DNA from: Chamaelirium japonicum
Lineage: Eukaryota; Streptophyta; Magnoliopsida; Liliales; Melanthiaceae
Direction of reading: 5' to 3'
DNA length: 64,000 nucleotides
Assembly: GCA_947650365.1 (NCBI GenBank)
Contig: OX393552.1
Span: 53,370,428 to 53,434,427 of the forward strand
Shown here: positions 1-63,950 of the stretch, in pieces
How the letters are laid out: each line of letters begins with the position of its first letter
Position numbering within the stretch: the stretch's first letter is position 1
Translations under genes and position numbers: made by a program
Notes under the pieces: model-generated
What the model was told of the DNA's origin: nothing
Seen by the model: the letters and a program-made list of their open reading frames with translations, nothing else
The model's database searches: none

Positions 1-596
1 AATTAAGACCCCTCAATCAAAAATCGAGTACCCTCTCACCACGGTGCCTCTCACCACAGTTGATATATGACAAGTGAGGAAACCATTTAAATGGGCATAA
101 GCTTACCTGTATCTTCGACTAGGTTTTGAATGTAAATAAACTATAATACAAGCCTCGTCTATTTTGGGTCTGCTTTATTCCTCATACGTGATGAAAATCT
201 TCAAACTCCTAATCAACATAATATCAAACCTCAGTCTACACTCTTCTAAACTAGCGCCTCACGACTGTTAACTGAGAGCCCACACACATTCACTCCATAA
301 ACACATCTTATGGTCATGTTATGCCTATGAACCATCTTACCCATTCGGTCAAGATATATATATTTTATAGATCCCTCCAATCAGAATAGGAGTAATACAA
401 TTGATCACGAAAAAGAAGAAATAAACAAAAGATATAAGAAAGCATAGGTACAAGTAAACTAATTGAAAAGCATATAGGCAATCTGATTATATCTTTGAAG
501 GGAAAGCTATATTCTACCATTGCCAACTGAATCAGAGGAGTCAGAACTATACAAATAATCAGAGGACTTATACAGCCATAAAGATAAATAAAGTAC
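1..596 (-). other. Intron after coding exon 22 (runs off window)
   Basis: No further exon with bromodomain similarity was found here on the minus strand. AT-rich, no recognised repeat. Confidence 0.6.
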
Positions 597-52921
<52,325 letters not shown>

Positions 52922-53108
52922 GCTTCCGGTAAAACCTGTCTTACACACAAAACAAGCTATTAGGAACCACCTAACACTATGTATGTCCCATATAATTTAA
53001 AATTAGTCAAAGTATAGCTGTATCAATAGAATTGGATCGGACTGAGCAACTCATTTTAAATGGGAGATAAACAGAGAAAAATTCAGAAGAAACAAAAGCA
53101 TGACTAAT

Positions 53109-53242
53109 TAGCAATAGCATTGAAGGAACATAACTTCAAAGATCAATATTAAAAACATACAAAATGTTTAATCACTAGCAATAGCATTGAAGGAACATAA
53201 CTTCAAAGGTCAATATTAAAAACATACAAAATGTTTAATCAA
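53109..53242. repeat. 67-bp tandem duplication
   Basis: Two nearly identical copies beginning TAGCAATAGCATTGAAGG at 53,109 and 53,176; they differ at only a few positions, so the duplication is recent. Confidence 0.9.
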
Positions 53243-53394
53243 TAGTGCATGCCCGTGTCTATCGGCACTGTAACGGGCCGTCTTCGGCGGCAACACACAT
53301 GTCGGCACTGCAATGAGCCGCAATCAGCGACAAGACACGCCCCGGGCATCACCACCCCCCACCCACACCGTCGTATTCGGCGACAACACAAAGA

Positions 53395-53680
53395 AAAGCG
53401 AGGATTACATCTAGCTGAAACAATACTAATCAGATGATCAAAAAGTGAGGATTACATCTAGCTGAAACAAAATTAAATCAATACTAATCAGATGATCAAA
53501 AAAGATCAAAATGAAAGAAAAGATCAAAAAATGAAAGATCAAAAAAGATGATTAAAAAATAATACTAATCAGATGATCAAAAAAGATCAAAAAAGAAAAG
53601 CGAGAATTACATCAGATGATCAAAAAAGATCAAAATGAAAGAAAAGCGATGATTACATCTAGCTGAAACAAAATGATGCA
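53395..53680. repeat. AT-rich degenerate tandem region
   Basis: Phrases GCGAGGATTACATCTAGC, CAATACTAATCAGATG and ATCAAAAAAGATCAAAAT recur four or more times with variable spacing. Confidence 0.75.
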
Positions 53681-54305
53681 AAGCACAAAGATGTTCTACC
53701 ACTATAAATAAGACTCCAATCAAGGGTTTTCTAAAGGACAGATTTCTCATGGATAACTTGTTGTATAAGCCGTAGATTCCAAAGTCTTAAATGTTAGTGT
53801 TAGCAATCCTCACCGACGTTCGAATAAGGTGCACAATGTGTTCTTTTATTCACTTTGCTTCATATGATTTATACATTGTTAGGACAAGCAATAAATAAAA
53901 TCCCCTTTAATCTAAGCATACTAAAGCAATCGTTTTATAAAGTGTAGCTTTCAATAAATCTGAGCTGCTTATCTTGGCAATTTTGCTTCGCTTTTCGAGA
54001 CATCTTCTACTCGGGGACCATGTTTATGATGATGGTTTAGCATGAGATACCGTAGTTGAGGATAGTGGAAACAATGACAGACGCAGGCAAAGAGGAGGAA
54101 CAAACACAAAACCACAAAACACTTGCTGATGATGAGCAATCTTTAGATGACTTTCCATAGTAAGATGAAGAAGAATATGTTGAAGTTGGTTGTAATACTA
54201 ATAAGGAGAGTGATGTTCCAAATCAAATAGACTGTCATGGAAATGATGAAGGTCATTTTAATTTATTGATTAGACATGAGCTTTTCAAGATTTTGTTGTG
54301 GTGTT

Positions 54306-55144
54306 CAGTGTAGTCAAGGTGTTAAGGTGGACTCAAGGCACTCAACCTTATTGGCGCCTGAGGCGAGAGGCGGGCACCTGATTGAAATAAGGCATGCAAG
54401 AAAATTAAAAAATAAAAAATATATATATAGATAAATTATAATATAATTAGTTGAAACAAGTTCACATAATCATATAGCATGTGCCATCAAACATCAATAA
54501 AATTCATCGTCATCAAGTTTTATAAGCTATATCATCATCATCTTGAGATCTAGGCTTGGATGTCTGCAATTAAAATTGGGATTTAGAATTGGATGTCTGC
54601 AATTAAGATGAAAAAAATATGATTTAAAAATGTGAAGTAAACATATAAAGAATTATGACACTAGACAACTGAATCAAAAACTGAATTTAAAAGCTGAGAG
54701 AAAATAAAGTCTTGAAGGCGGTCCACTACCCCAATATTGAAACTCTAACTCGAGCAGGCCGATCGTTCAGTCCCGTGGAAGTTTCAAGTCCATGGTCTAC
54801 AAGATCCAGAGGTTATAACCTCACATGATCAGATAGGTTAAAGCCAAAACTAAATCACAACCGTCCGTTACACACTTACACCCAGCCCGACCAATAAATC
54901 ACACTCAACCCCAAATGGCATGCAAAAGAATGGGTGTGATTCAGTTTTGGCTTCAACCTAAACCCGCGATTAAATTCAGCGAGCGCCTCCATTGCCTCAC
55001 GGTGTAAGGCGAGCGCCTCACGGTGTAAGGCGAGCGCCTCGCTCCAACTGATATACCTGCTCCTGCCTCGATTCAGGCGAGACGCCCTAGCATCGCCTCG
55101 CCTCTCGCCTCAGGCGGGCGCCTTGGCTCTCCTTAACTACACCG
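54306..55144. mobile_element. hAT-type element, complete copy (839 bp)
   Basis: 8-bp flanks GTGGTGTT (54,298-54,305) and GTGGTATT (55,145-55,152), 7 of 8. Ends CAGTGTAGTCAAGGTG and inverted CGGTGTAGTTAAGG. GCGCCTGAGGCGAGAGGCG-type words at both sub-ends, AT-rich core, internal inverted-repeat module. The copy at 5.7-6.4 kb is its relative. Confidence 0.85.
54827..54960. repeat. Inverted-repeat module, copy 4
   Basis: GATCAGATAGGTTAAAGCC at the left, TCAGTTTTGGCTTCAACCT at the right; middle phrase ACACCCAGCCCGACC shared with copy 1. Confidence 0.65.
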
Positions 55145-55509
55145 GTGGTATTCTATATGTTGTTAAGACAATAAACTTGCTTACATTGACAACTTTAATT
55201 TTGATTCGTGTTGGAATATTTGATAATTCCATTCTCTTGAGCACTTAAAAAATAATATGATTTTATGTTATTTGCCAAATTTTGGTATGTACGAAAAATA
55301 GGATAAAATACAACTTTATAATATGAAAAAACTTATATATGTGTCACTTTGCCATGATCGAATAGTTTCACTTTGCCATGGTCAAGCTTCTAATGTAATC
55401 AACGACTAAGCCGACTACGTCATACTCAATAGTTGGGAGGACTCATTCTCGAGTCAAAAGCCTCAAGGCTTAATTAATTGCCAATAAAGAAATCAAGTGT
55501 TTGTTGTTA

Positions 55510-57240
55510 AAAAGTTAGACATCCTAAAATGGCTTTGCAGCTTAAACTAGTAGGCACTATCCCTAATCTTCTTTAGGAGTTTGCAAGCCCAACCTCTCAA
55601 TGGGCTTGTTGTATTAGAGGTAGGATATCATTCCTTTGTCAAGATGACCCATTCATGATCTCCAACTTCAAATGTTTATCTACCTTTTATGTTCATCTGA
55701 TCCAACTTTATACCAGACACTTTTGACCTTGATCTGCTTCCTAAAAGACTCATAAACAAACTTGAGATCTTATGTTGTGTCTTTATCCTTTACCATTGTA
55801 CCTCCATAAAGGAGATGTTTGAGTTAAGTCCATGACACATTTCGGTTTACAGCATACACTATCCCAAACGGACTTATCAAGCAGCGCAATTCTAAGACAT
55901 GTTGAATGTGAACTCGACTAGTAAACAAGTCAACTCCAACTGTTTTGGCTTGTCTAGCAAAACGGCAACGTATTAGCCAAATATCTCGTGTAAGCCCCAA
56001 GATCGGGCATATATACCCAAAAACGGTAATAGTAACCCAAGAAAGTGAGTCAGCAATCCATTTTTACCACCTCTTCGAAGAGAAACCACAGTTGGGTAGG
56101 ATTTTGGTTCATTATGTTGTTGATTGAAATGCTACTCTTCCTTAAAGAAGAAAGTAGCAATCCTCAAAGCATCGAAAGTCTTTGACAAGGGATATAGTGT
56201 GCCATCTTAGAAAAATTGTCAACAGCCATTTAAAATTTTAAATAGAAGCAAAGCCTCTAATAGTTCTAGGCAATCCCAAAACAAAAGCTCAAACAAGGAT
56301 CGTGCCATGGTTCTTGTGCTACGAGCAGTGGCAAATAAAGACTAATATTATGCTTCAATGCTTCATCCCTTTACTGGATGACAAGTACGACATTGTTGCA
56401 AACTTCTACCCACATCTCACTTTAGATCCGGCCAATCAAACCAATCTTTAACCATCGTAAGAGCTCTGCCCATACCAAAGTGTCCACCTAAACAGCCGAA
56501 GTGAAGCTTCCAAATAACATGCTCCAGTAGAACTAACATGTAAACATAACCGAATCTCATGAAACCATAACATTTTGCACATAGGACTTCAGATGGTTTG
56601 CTTGATTTCCCGCAATGATCACCTAAAAAATCTTGCCAAAATCCTTATCACTCAGGGTTTCCTACTTGAGTTGATCAAAACCAATAACCTCCACTATCAT
56701 AGCCACCAACAAATGAGCACGGTCACTCCACAGCTACGGCCACCCTTAGTCTCAACTCCTGCTCTATCCTTGAGGATGAATGAAAAGTCCTATAATTTCT
56801 AACTCCCTGAATTCTCACTGCAAGCATGTTTGGCACTAAATTAATGGAGATGTTAGTTAAGTACCGCATTGTCTAGATAAGAAAGAATTATCTTCCGACA
56901 AGATAGTCGTCAAATGCCAATAGTCGTAAAGAATTCACAATTGCATCAAACTCCAAGTCATACATAGATTACTTTTGCTCGGTCTCATTCAAGTTCTCGC
57001 TAAAATATGCCATGGGATGACCATCTAGGCTGAAAACTCCTCCAATCCCTACACAGGAAGCATCACAAGCAACCTCAAACACCTTTTTGAAGTCAGGCAG
57101 CTGTAGAACATGTAGTTTGATCATTTTCATCGTAAAATCTTCAAAAGCCTTGGTTGTTGCCTTCGTCCAAATCTAACAACTCATTGTGTAAAGTATATCA
57201 CAATGCAAGTATCTGTGTACCATCAGTCCTTCCTGAAAAT
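55510..57240 (-). mobile_element. Ty3/gypsy pol remnant (fossil) in the leader intron
   Basis: Minus-strand blocks in gypsy order: RNase H-like DFKKVFEVACDAS with GGVFSLDGHPMAYFSENL near 57.0 kb, an integrase zinc-binding-like block near 56.4-56.5 kb, and a C-terminal integrase phrase (LKKIRDSAY-like) near 55.57 kb. Many breaks; no LTRs recognised. Same orientation as the host gene. Confidence 0.75.
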
Positions 57241-57826
57241 AGTAATATAATGAAACACTCAAATCCTTTTTCCAATTAGGGCATGAATCCTAGTTTTTAT
57301 TTTCACAAAATCCAGGCTAGAAAAGAGCATGACAGGACTCTGGTCTACTGATTGATCTTCACTCGAATGTTCCTAAAGTAGCATTATAGAACACCTCATC
57401 CAGCATTTCTTTCTACCAATATACCTAACAAAAGTGTCGTAATAAATTGCCCAAAATTGAATAATACACCACTAATAAAAACATCGATGCGTGCATGTCA
57501 AGAAAGAGGGGGGTATTAGCACCAACAGTAGAGAAAACCCCAATCGGGTCACCCTATCGATCCATTTATCAAAGCTCATAGATCTACTTACCAGCTATAT
57601 AAGTCATCAATCAGGTAAATTTTTTGTGTCACCCAGTTATTAAATAAGGAATGAAATGAAAGGACGATTTTGTATTAATAAACAGACAAGACTGAGAACC
57701 CAAATTACAATAGGATCTCTCGATACAGACTAATGAGCAAGAAATCAAGCAGAGCACAGTAAGAAGAGAAGGGTGTAACAAAAAGCTTACATGGGTTTCG
57801 AACTGCTCGATTGCTGGAACAAGAAG

Positions 57827-57904
57827 TCACCAAGATGGGAGGTTTCCGGAGATCTGAAAATCCCTTTCGCGCCTCGAGAGACGAAGGAGACCCCTATGAA
57901 CCAT
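57827..57904 (-). CDS. Upstream ORF in the leader (25 codons)
   Basis: ATG at 57,904 reads MVHRGLLRLSRRERDFQISG then NLPSW and stops within the leader exon. At least two shorter ATG-stop frames lie further 5' in the same leader (MRPIRPFIDGRD and MSGMRSQQGFS). All precede the main start codon, so reinitiation or leaky scanning would be needed. Whether any is translated is unknown. Confidence 0.4.
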   Translation of the reverse strand: MVHRGLLRLSRRERDFQISGNLPSW

Positions 57905-58248
57905 GCCGCATTCCACAGACAGACCAGGCGCCCAAATCGAACCCTTGAAGCCACGAATTCCAGAAAGAACAAAGAAGATTCGCAGAGCTACGAGAAACCC
58001 TGTTGAGATCTCATCCCAGACATGCAGAAACCGGGGCGGATCGCCGGCCGTCACGGCCCGGGAGAGATGGATCCTCCGATGGCGCCGGCGAGGAGGATGG
58101 CCAAGATGGAGCGGGATTTACAGATTCAATCGCGGCCGTCGATAAAGGGGCGGATGGGGCGCATCGAGAGGCCGGAGCGGCGGCGCCGATGAGAGGGAGG
58201 GATCGGCGATTCGAGGCGCGAGGGGGGAGGCGAGGATTTCAGGATATC

Positions 58249-58283
<35 letters not shown>
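58249..58283. repeat. (CT)n / (GA)n tract in the leader
   Basis: About 17 CT units on the plus strand, so GA on the sense strand of the host gene. Such tracts sit in many plant 5' leaders and can act as GAGA-type elements. Confidence 0.85.
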
Positions 58284-58287
<4 letters not shown>

Positions 58288-58418
58288 TACCTTCCTTCTC
58301 TCTCTGCGCTTTTTTTGTTTTTTGGTTATTGTTTTTCGGATTTTACAAATTTCACGCTACTTTCTGCGGGGCATCGAAGTTGCGTTTTGAAAGCTTTGTA
58401 GGCCCTTAGTCTTGACGG

Positions 58419-58424
58419 CTTATA
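58419..58424 (-). promoter_or_regulatory. Candidate TATA box of the BRWD-like gene
   Basis: Minus-strand context GAGCCTATAAGCCGTC, about 140 nt upstream of the (GA)n tract of the leader exon. Position and sequence fit a TATA element about 30 nt before a start site near 58,390. There is no direct evidence for the start site. Confidence 0.35.
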
Positions 58425-58574
58425 GGCTCCCCTTAAAAGCCCTCCGATAAAAGAAAGGCCAACGAAATTAAACTCACTTTCCGATTATAAGACTTTAATA
58501 AAAATAAATATCTAATTTAATAATTGTTGATCAGAAATATTTAATAAAATAGCACTATGACAGTCACGTGCCAG

Positions 58575-59141
58575 TAGGGGTGCACACGGTTCGGTTTGAA
58601 TCGGTTCCGGGATGAATCAGGAACCGAACCGGTCCCAACGGTTCTCAAATATTTAGAACCGAACCGGTCCCAACGGTTCTCAAATATTTAGAACCGAAAC
58701 CGGACCGTAGGAAGAATGGAACCAGACCGAACCATATAAAACATGTTTGATTCGGTTCAATTCTCCGGTTCTACTAGTTTTCTTAGCACCCATAGAAGTT
58801 AGAATAGATCCATCATTTGAGCATATAGAAATAAAAAAAATATTAAAAAACCGAGGATACAACAAGCAATCCCAAAGCTAGATACATGATATTGTTGTGG
58901 AGATCAGTAGGGCCCATTACATAATGATCGTACCTGCATCACCCGTATTACCTAATCCATGAATGCATTATGCATATATATGAACCGGTTCAGTTCGGAT
59001 AACTGGAACCCAGAACCGAGAATCGAACCAGTCCCCTACGGTTCTGCACTTTAGGAACCAGAATCGATCCGATCCTGCTAGAAATCGAACCAAATTGTAC
59101 CGTTCGGTTCTCCGGTTCCACCGATTTTCTATGCACCCCTA
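58575..59141. mobile_element. hAT-type element upstream of the BRWD-like promoter
   Basis: 8-bp flanks CGTGCCAG (58,567-58,574) and CGTGGCAG (59,142-59,149), 7 of 8. Ends TAGGGGTGCACACGG and inverted TAGGGGTGCATAGAAAA, matching YARNG. Filled with GGTTCGGTT/AACCGAACC words, including a 35-bp tandem duplication near 58,620-58,690. 567 bp, non-coding. Confidence 0.88.
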
Positions 59142-59149
59142 CGTGGCAG

Positions 59150-60060
59150 GTCGGTGCTGAAAAGCGCTTGTCATGTCAAAATTTTCTTCTCCAATTGTAA
59201 TTAAACCAGGCATTTGGGATGTCGGGTTTAATAGAAGTTATACATGGTGTTAAATTGAATGGGGGTACTCCAATACTAAATCATTTTTCGATGGAATTAG
59301 GTTCTTATTAAACTCGGCATCCTAGATGCAGGGTTTAAATCCTGCATTCCGAATGTTAGGTTTTATTCTAAACGAGAAGAAGGAAAAAAAAAAAATACGA
59401 CTTGGCGAGAGCTTTTCGACACTCTCAAGACATGTGCACAATAGATTGTTAGTCTGATAAATATTTCAAATGTGCTACTATTGAATTAAATATTATTTTT
59501 AAAATAACATTTTTAAAATAAATTCAGCTTTAAGTATCACTTATTTATAGGACAAGAAAGGAATATGTTGTTTCTAATAGTGGGGGTGTTGGCACATCCT
59601 CACATGGCAATTGATCACAGGTATCCGATGCACCCAGCCCCACCATGAATCACACATTACCGACCGATAAGCATCGGGTGGTTGTGATTGAATGCCACAT
59701 AAGGGTGTATCTACATAGTGATGTTGAAATCGCATTGCTCCGTAAGAAAAGAGTAGTGGTCCATAAGGTGTCCTCTATCATAAGGTGGTGGGACCAATGC
59801 ATCAACAGCCATCGGTTCTTGCTGAGTGCTATTCATCTGTCGAGTTGATTGCTATCTGTTGGATGTGATGAATCAGGGCTTACCACCTTACATACGGGAC
59901 ACCTTATTGGATCATTTTGAAGAAAATAACACCATGCACATGAATATTTTGAAATCAATGATGCAAGATATTTACAAATTAAAGTGATAGGCGCCATGCC
60001 AAACCCCCATCCGTACAAGAGGATATTTTAAAAAATAAACAAAATAATGATATATGCATA
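59150..60060. other. Intergenic, no gene
   Basis: No coding signal. A phrase near 59,634-59,660 (CACCCAGCCCCACCATGAATC) resembles the middle of the inverted-repeat module and may be a far diverged copy. Confidence 0.5.
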
Positions 60061-60069
60061 ATAAAAGAT

Positions 60070-60250
60070 GAGAAATACTATTCAGTCCGAAGGTTTTTTC
60101 GATTCCGCCTGCTCGATTGACTTGGCAGCATACAACTGATGGCTGAAACCCACTAACGATATTGAAATTTTTTACACCATCAGTTGCACACCGCCACGTC
60201 AATCAGGCTGAACGGAATCGAGAAAACCTTTGGACTGAATAGCATTTCTC
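60070..60250. mobile_element. Mutator-like hairpin MITE
   Basis: Perfect 9-bp duplication ATAAAAGAT (60,061-60,069; 60,251-60,259). Arms of about 72 bp: GAGAAATACTATTCAGTCC at the left against inverted GAGAAATGCTATTCAGTCC. 181 bp, essentially all hairpin. Confidence 0.92.
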
Positions 60251-60690
60251 ATAAAAGATGCATAAAATTGCAGTGCGCAACTCACCGAAATAAACAAACG
60301 GTGAATCAAAGGCCGCAAATGGTGATGTCCAACTCTAATGAGGCAAAGGAACTTGGTCAGCTCGGAAGTGTCGGACCCGATTTATATAATCCAATTGTTA
60401 GTGATGTTTATTTATGCATTAAACAGTGAGGATATTTCTTTGTTTTCTTTTTAGAAATTCATGAAAAATTATCAATGGGAATTGATTTTGCCACCCCACA
60501 TTGTTACCAAAAGCCAATATAATTCATCCCCCACACAAAACCTGGCACAAACCACTAATCACCAATAGTTGTTTTCCACTTGTGGGCTGCCTTACATTGG
60601 AAAATTGATGAGCAGCCTAAAAAGGATAGATCATCATAAAGGAATGGTAATTTTTCAACAAAAAAAAAAAAGAATGGTAGTAAAATCATT

Positions 60691-60693
<3 letters not shown>

Positions 60694-60785
<92 letters not shown>
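60694..60785. repeat. (GA)n microsatellite
   Basis: About 46 GA units. Confidence 0.95.
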
Positions 60786-60788
<3 letters not shown>

Positions 60789-60799
60789 ATCTTAAAACC

Positions 60800-61960
60800 C
60801 ACCCATTATGAGAGAGAGAGATCTCTTAAATTCAGATCTATTTTCAGAGAGAATAAAATCATTAATCGTTCCAATCTTGAGACTCTCTCTTTGTACCACT
60901 TCGGATCAAAGAATCCTTATGTCATGAAGCTATGAATATATGAATCCGATCCAATCAGCTCATTTCAAAAAAAAAAAAAAAATCTGTTAATATATAATGT
61001 GGTAAAGAAGGAATTGGGTTAAAAATGGCCATAGAAAATAAAAAGACATATGTGTAATTTTCTTTTTAAATGTCACAAAGAATTTAAATAATGTAACAAT
61101 ATGGGGGCCATGCCAACCATGCTTGATTTTGAAACATAACGGCTAGAAACCTTTCCCACCATTTACCTTCCCTCCCTTTTTTTTCCTTCCCTTGCACTGT
61201 AGAGTGGGGTCACAAAACCCTGTAGACTGCTTGAGTGCAAAATGGGTGTGCAATTAAGTACTTGTTCTTTGACAGCTTAACATTAAGTCCATTTTGTTCC
61301 CAGCTTTTTTGGGGGGATTTTTACATATAGCCCCCTGAAAATTAGTCAATTGTATATTATCTTCTGAAAACTTTATATTTATATATGAACCCCTAAAAAC
61401 TAGGTTACATGTGCAAAGAAACCCATCAGATTAACTGGTGTCTGTTTGGGAGGAATATTCCAAATATATTTATGGTTTTACTGATAATTTCAAACAACGG
61501 CTTTACTAGGATGATTTTACAATTGTTACGATCTCGAAAAATCAATCCTAAATTAGGGCAAATGAAGAGCATATGATTTTGGGTTAACTTTGATTTTGAG
61601 GAAAAAATAGCCATTTAAGACCTCGGGTTAAAGACATAGTATGGTTAAAGTCCATCTGATAAGTAAACTATGAATATGCATGGATTATCCTCCAAAAATA
61701 AACGTTGGTTAACTTGAGTGGTTAAAGTCCATCTGATATGACGTACTATGGTCAAAGTTTTAGGGTTTGGATTAGGTTTTAGGATTAGGATTAGATCGAG
61801 GGTTCACCCCATGACCTCAGTAGATTTGAGGTTTTAGAATTAATTTTAGGTTTAATTTAGAATTAAGTGGCATGCAAATGAAAATTTGAAGCCAATTGGG
61901 GAGCATTTTCATCCTATGTCCTTAGGTTTAAAGGGATCTTAGGTTTTAGACTGTTTACTA
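60800..61960. other. Intergenic, no gene
   Basis: AT-rich; a CATATAGCCCCCTGAAAA phrase at about 61.33 kb resembles common dispersed plant repeats. Nothing else recognised. Confidence 0.5.
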
Positions 61961-61967
61961 AGTCCCC

Positions 61968-62190
61968 TTTTTTTTTACACTCAGTCGGTCCACCTAGAAA
62001 GTGTAGTCCGATAACCGCCACACCAACAAAAAGTCACCACGCCGAGTGAGAAGCCGCCACACATGGGCCCACCACCAGCACCCTGCAACACCGAGCAGAA
62101 ATACCAATAGCGGGCGTCGAACCCATGACCATTGATCACTAGAGGGAGATGCAACACCAACTGAGCTCTCAGTTGGATGCATTACCAGCT
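61968..62190 (-). mobile_element. tRNA-derived SINE
   Basis: On the minus strand: A-box-like GAGCTCAGTTGGTG (about 62,155-62,168) and B-box GGGTTCGACGCCC (62,112-62,124), then a non-tRNA body ending GTGTAAAAAAAAAG at 61,968-61,981. This is the SINE layout; target duplication not identified. Not a functional tRNA gene, since the arms do not pair and no tRNA 3' end follows. Confidence 0.65.
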
Positions 62191-62558
62191 AATTTGAACA
62201 GGCAAGGAGTTGTGGTTTGTCATTATTATTTCTTTTTGTAACAACTAAAGATGTAATTACATTTATTTCCCTTAACAATGACAAAATAGAACTGTGGTTA
62301 TGATGATAACTTTTTTCCAACGTAAGTTCACTTCCAAATACGTTCCTCCACCAATACAGATACAAGAAGAGAGGGAAGTGAAGCAACTGATGCTTGGGTA
62401 AGTAGGCTGTGGGACCCCCCCCCCTCTCATGTTACCCAAGAATGTGTAGGGTAGCTTCCAAGCGTGTTGGTGTGCATTCCCAGGGGGATTAGTCCGAACC
62501 CGAAATGGGTCCATGGCCCGAAAGGTTTTGGGACATCCGTAGATCTATAAAAAAAAAA

Positions 62559-62716
62559 GTAAATGCTATTTGAACAATCTCAATCGACAAAAACTTCGAG
62601 AAACCAATGCATGCCTTGGTGGCAGGGCTCAGTGCATCGACATTTGCACCAAGCAGGCCCCACCACCAGGGCATGGATCTAGTTTGTCGATGGTGATTGT
62701 TCAAATAGCATTACTC
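62559..62716. mobile_element. Hairpin MITE, probably Mutator-like
   Basis: Inverted arms GTAAATGCTATTTGAACAAT (left) and, inverted, GAGTAATGCTATTTGAACAA (right), about 35 bp each, between A-runs that could be 9-10-bp poly(A) target duplications. The end sequence is like that of the MITE at 60,070. Confidence 0.75.
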
Positions 62717-63389
62717 AAAAAAAAAAAAGAGGAAAAGATCGAAAGATGAAGAAGAGAGGGAAGTACAATCTTAGCCAATAATAGTGGGTCCAACATGCCC
62801 CCAAGTTTTCTTTTTGGAGGAAATTAAGTACAGGTCTACCGCAACATTTTCGTTGTATTAAGATGACAATTTCATTTGTTTACTTACAATAGGTCCACAA
62901 GCAACAATTAGTTTTAAAGGTGATCATTTTCTATGTTTTTTGTGTGTAAGAGAGCCTTTTTCAAACCGTTTTTGATGAAGTATTTTTTAAAATACCAAAA
63001 ATACCCATGGGATCCTCCCAGATTAATTTTCAGTAGATGCTATAGTGCCACGGATTTCTACAATGATCAATTTCACCGTACATGCTATAGTGCCATGGGT
63101 TGCTAGAGTGATTTTCACTGTCTACTATAGTGATTTCACTATAGCAGCTACAATGAAATCATTATAGCAACTACAATGATTCACCGTGGTTGCTATAGTG
63201 AAATCAAGGTAGCACTTAATACCATTTGTATATTTGAGTACCATTTGAAATCATTGTAACTGCTATAGTGATTTAACATGGTACTCAAATATATAAAATG
63301 GTACTCAGGGAATTGACTTTCATTTCAAAATGGTATTCAGAGAAATGAGTATCATTTTATATATCTGAGACATTTTAAATCATTGTAGC
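62717..63389. other. Intergenic with degenerate CTATAGTGA-like words
   Basis: From about 63,040 to 63,370 short phrases (GCTATAGTG, CACTATAGCAGC, TGGTACTCA) recur on both strands without fixed period. No gene. Confidence 0.5.
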
Positions 63390-63950
63390 TAGGGTTGTTA
63401 ATGGGCTCAGGCCAACCCAAGGCCCATTGGATCGGGCCCAATTTGGGCCTAGTTTGAACAGAGTTAACTTGGGCTTTGAGCCGCGTTGGGCTCGAACATT
63501 AAAGCCCGAATATACTATGGGCCGGGTATGGACAACCACTAACTCGACCCGAAGCCTGAACCGAAGCCCGAAATATTTTCGTTTATTTTTTTATATACAA
63601 TGAATTCATAATTTTAAAAGTGCCCGCATTACAAATATCAATGCCTCGAACTTTAGGAGCATTATTTCGCATATATCATTTTAATGTATATCGTAATCAA
63701 TGTTATTATCTACTTTAATTGTGTGATCAAAAGAAGAAAAAAAAGATTTAGGCATATATCGTGCTAGAAATGCGGGGTTAATTTATGTTGGGTTAGGGCT
63801 TTGGCTTCGTAAAAAAGCTTCGAGCCGGGTTTGGGCCAAGCCTGAAAATTTTAATTTGGGCCTGGGCCAGGAATGGGTACGCACTCATAAGTTCGGACCG
63901 GGCTTGGACATGGGGTGGCCCGACCCGAACCTGGTCTATTAATAGCCCTA
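63390..63950. mobile_element. hAT-type element with GGCCCGA words
   Basis: 8-bp flanks ATTGTAGC (63,382-63,389) and AGTGTAGC (63,951-63,958), 7 of 8. Ends TAGGGTTGTTAATGGGC and inverted TAGGGCTATTAATAGACC, fitting YARNG. Sub-ends carry GGGCCCGGCC/GCCCGAACC-type words around an AT-rich middle. 561 bp, non-coding. Confidence 0.85.

Larger units (their letters stand above)
52936..57790 (-). other. 4.9-kb leader intron
   Basis: Lies between the non-coding first exon and coding exon 1. Contains a 67-bp tandem duplication, an AT-rich degenerate repeat, a hAT element and a gypsy pol fossil in the same orientation as the gene. Confidence 0.6.
57791..58390 (-). other. 5' leader exon of the BRWD-like gene (non-coding first exon)
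   Basis: GC-rich block abruptly different from the AT-rich surroundings, ending in a good donor (CCCAT|GTAAGC at 57,790-57,789) and containing a (GA)n tract as read on the minus strand, common in plant leaders. It would splice to the acceptor at 52,937-52,936, leaving 14 nt before the ATG. The 5' limit is inferred from the TATA-like site. An extra leader exon inside the 4.9-kb intron cannot be excluded. Confidence 0.65.

Noticed and set aside
62112-62168. A tRNA gene suggested by A and B boxes
   Set aside because: The acceptor and anticodon arms do not pair and an A-rich tail follows a long body; better explained as a SINE.
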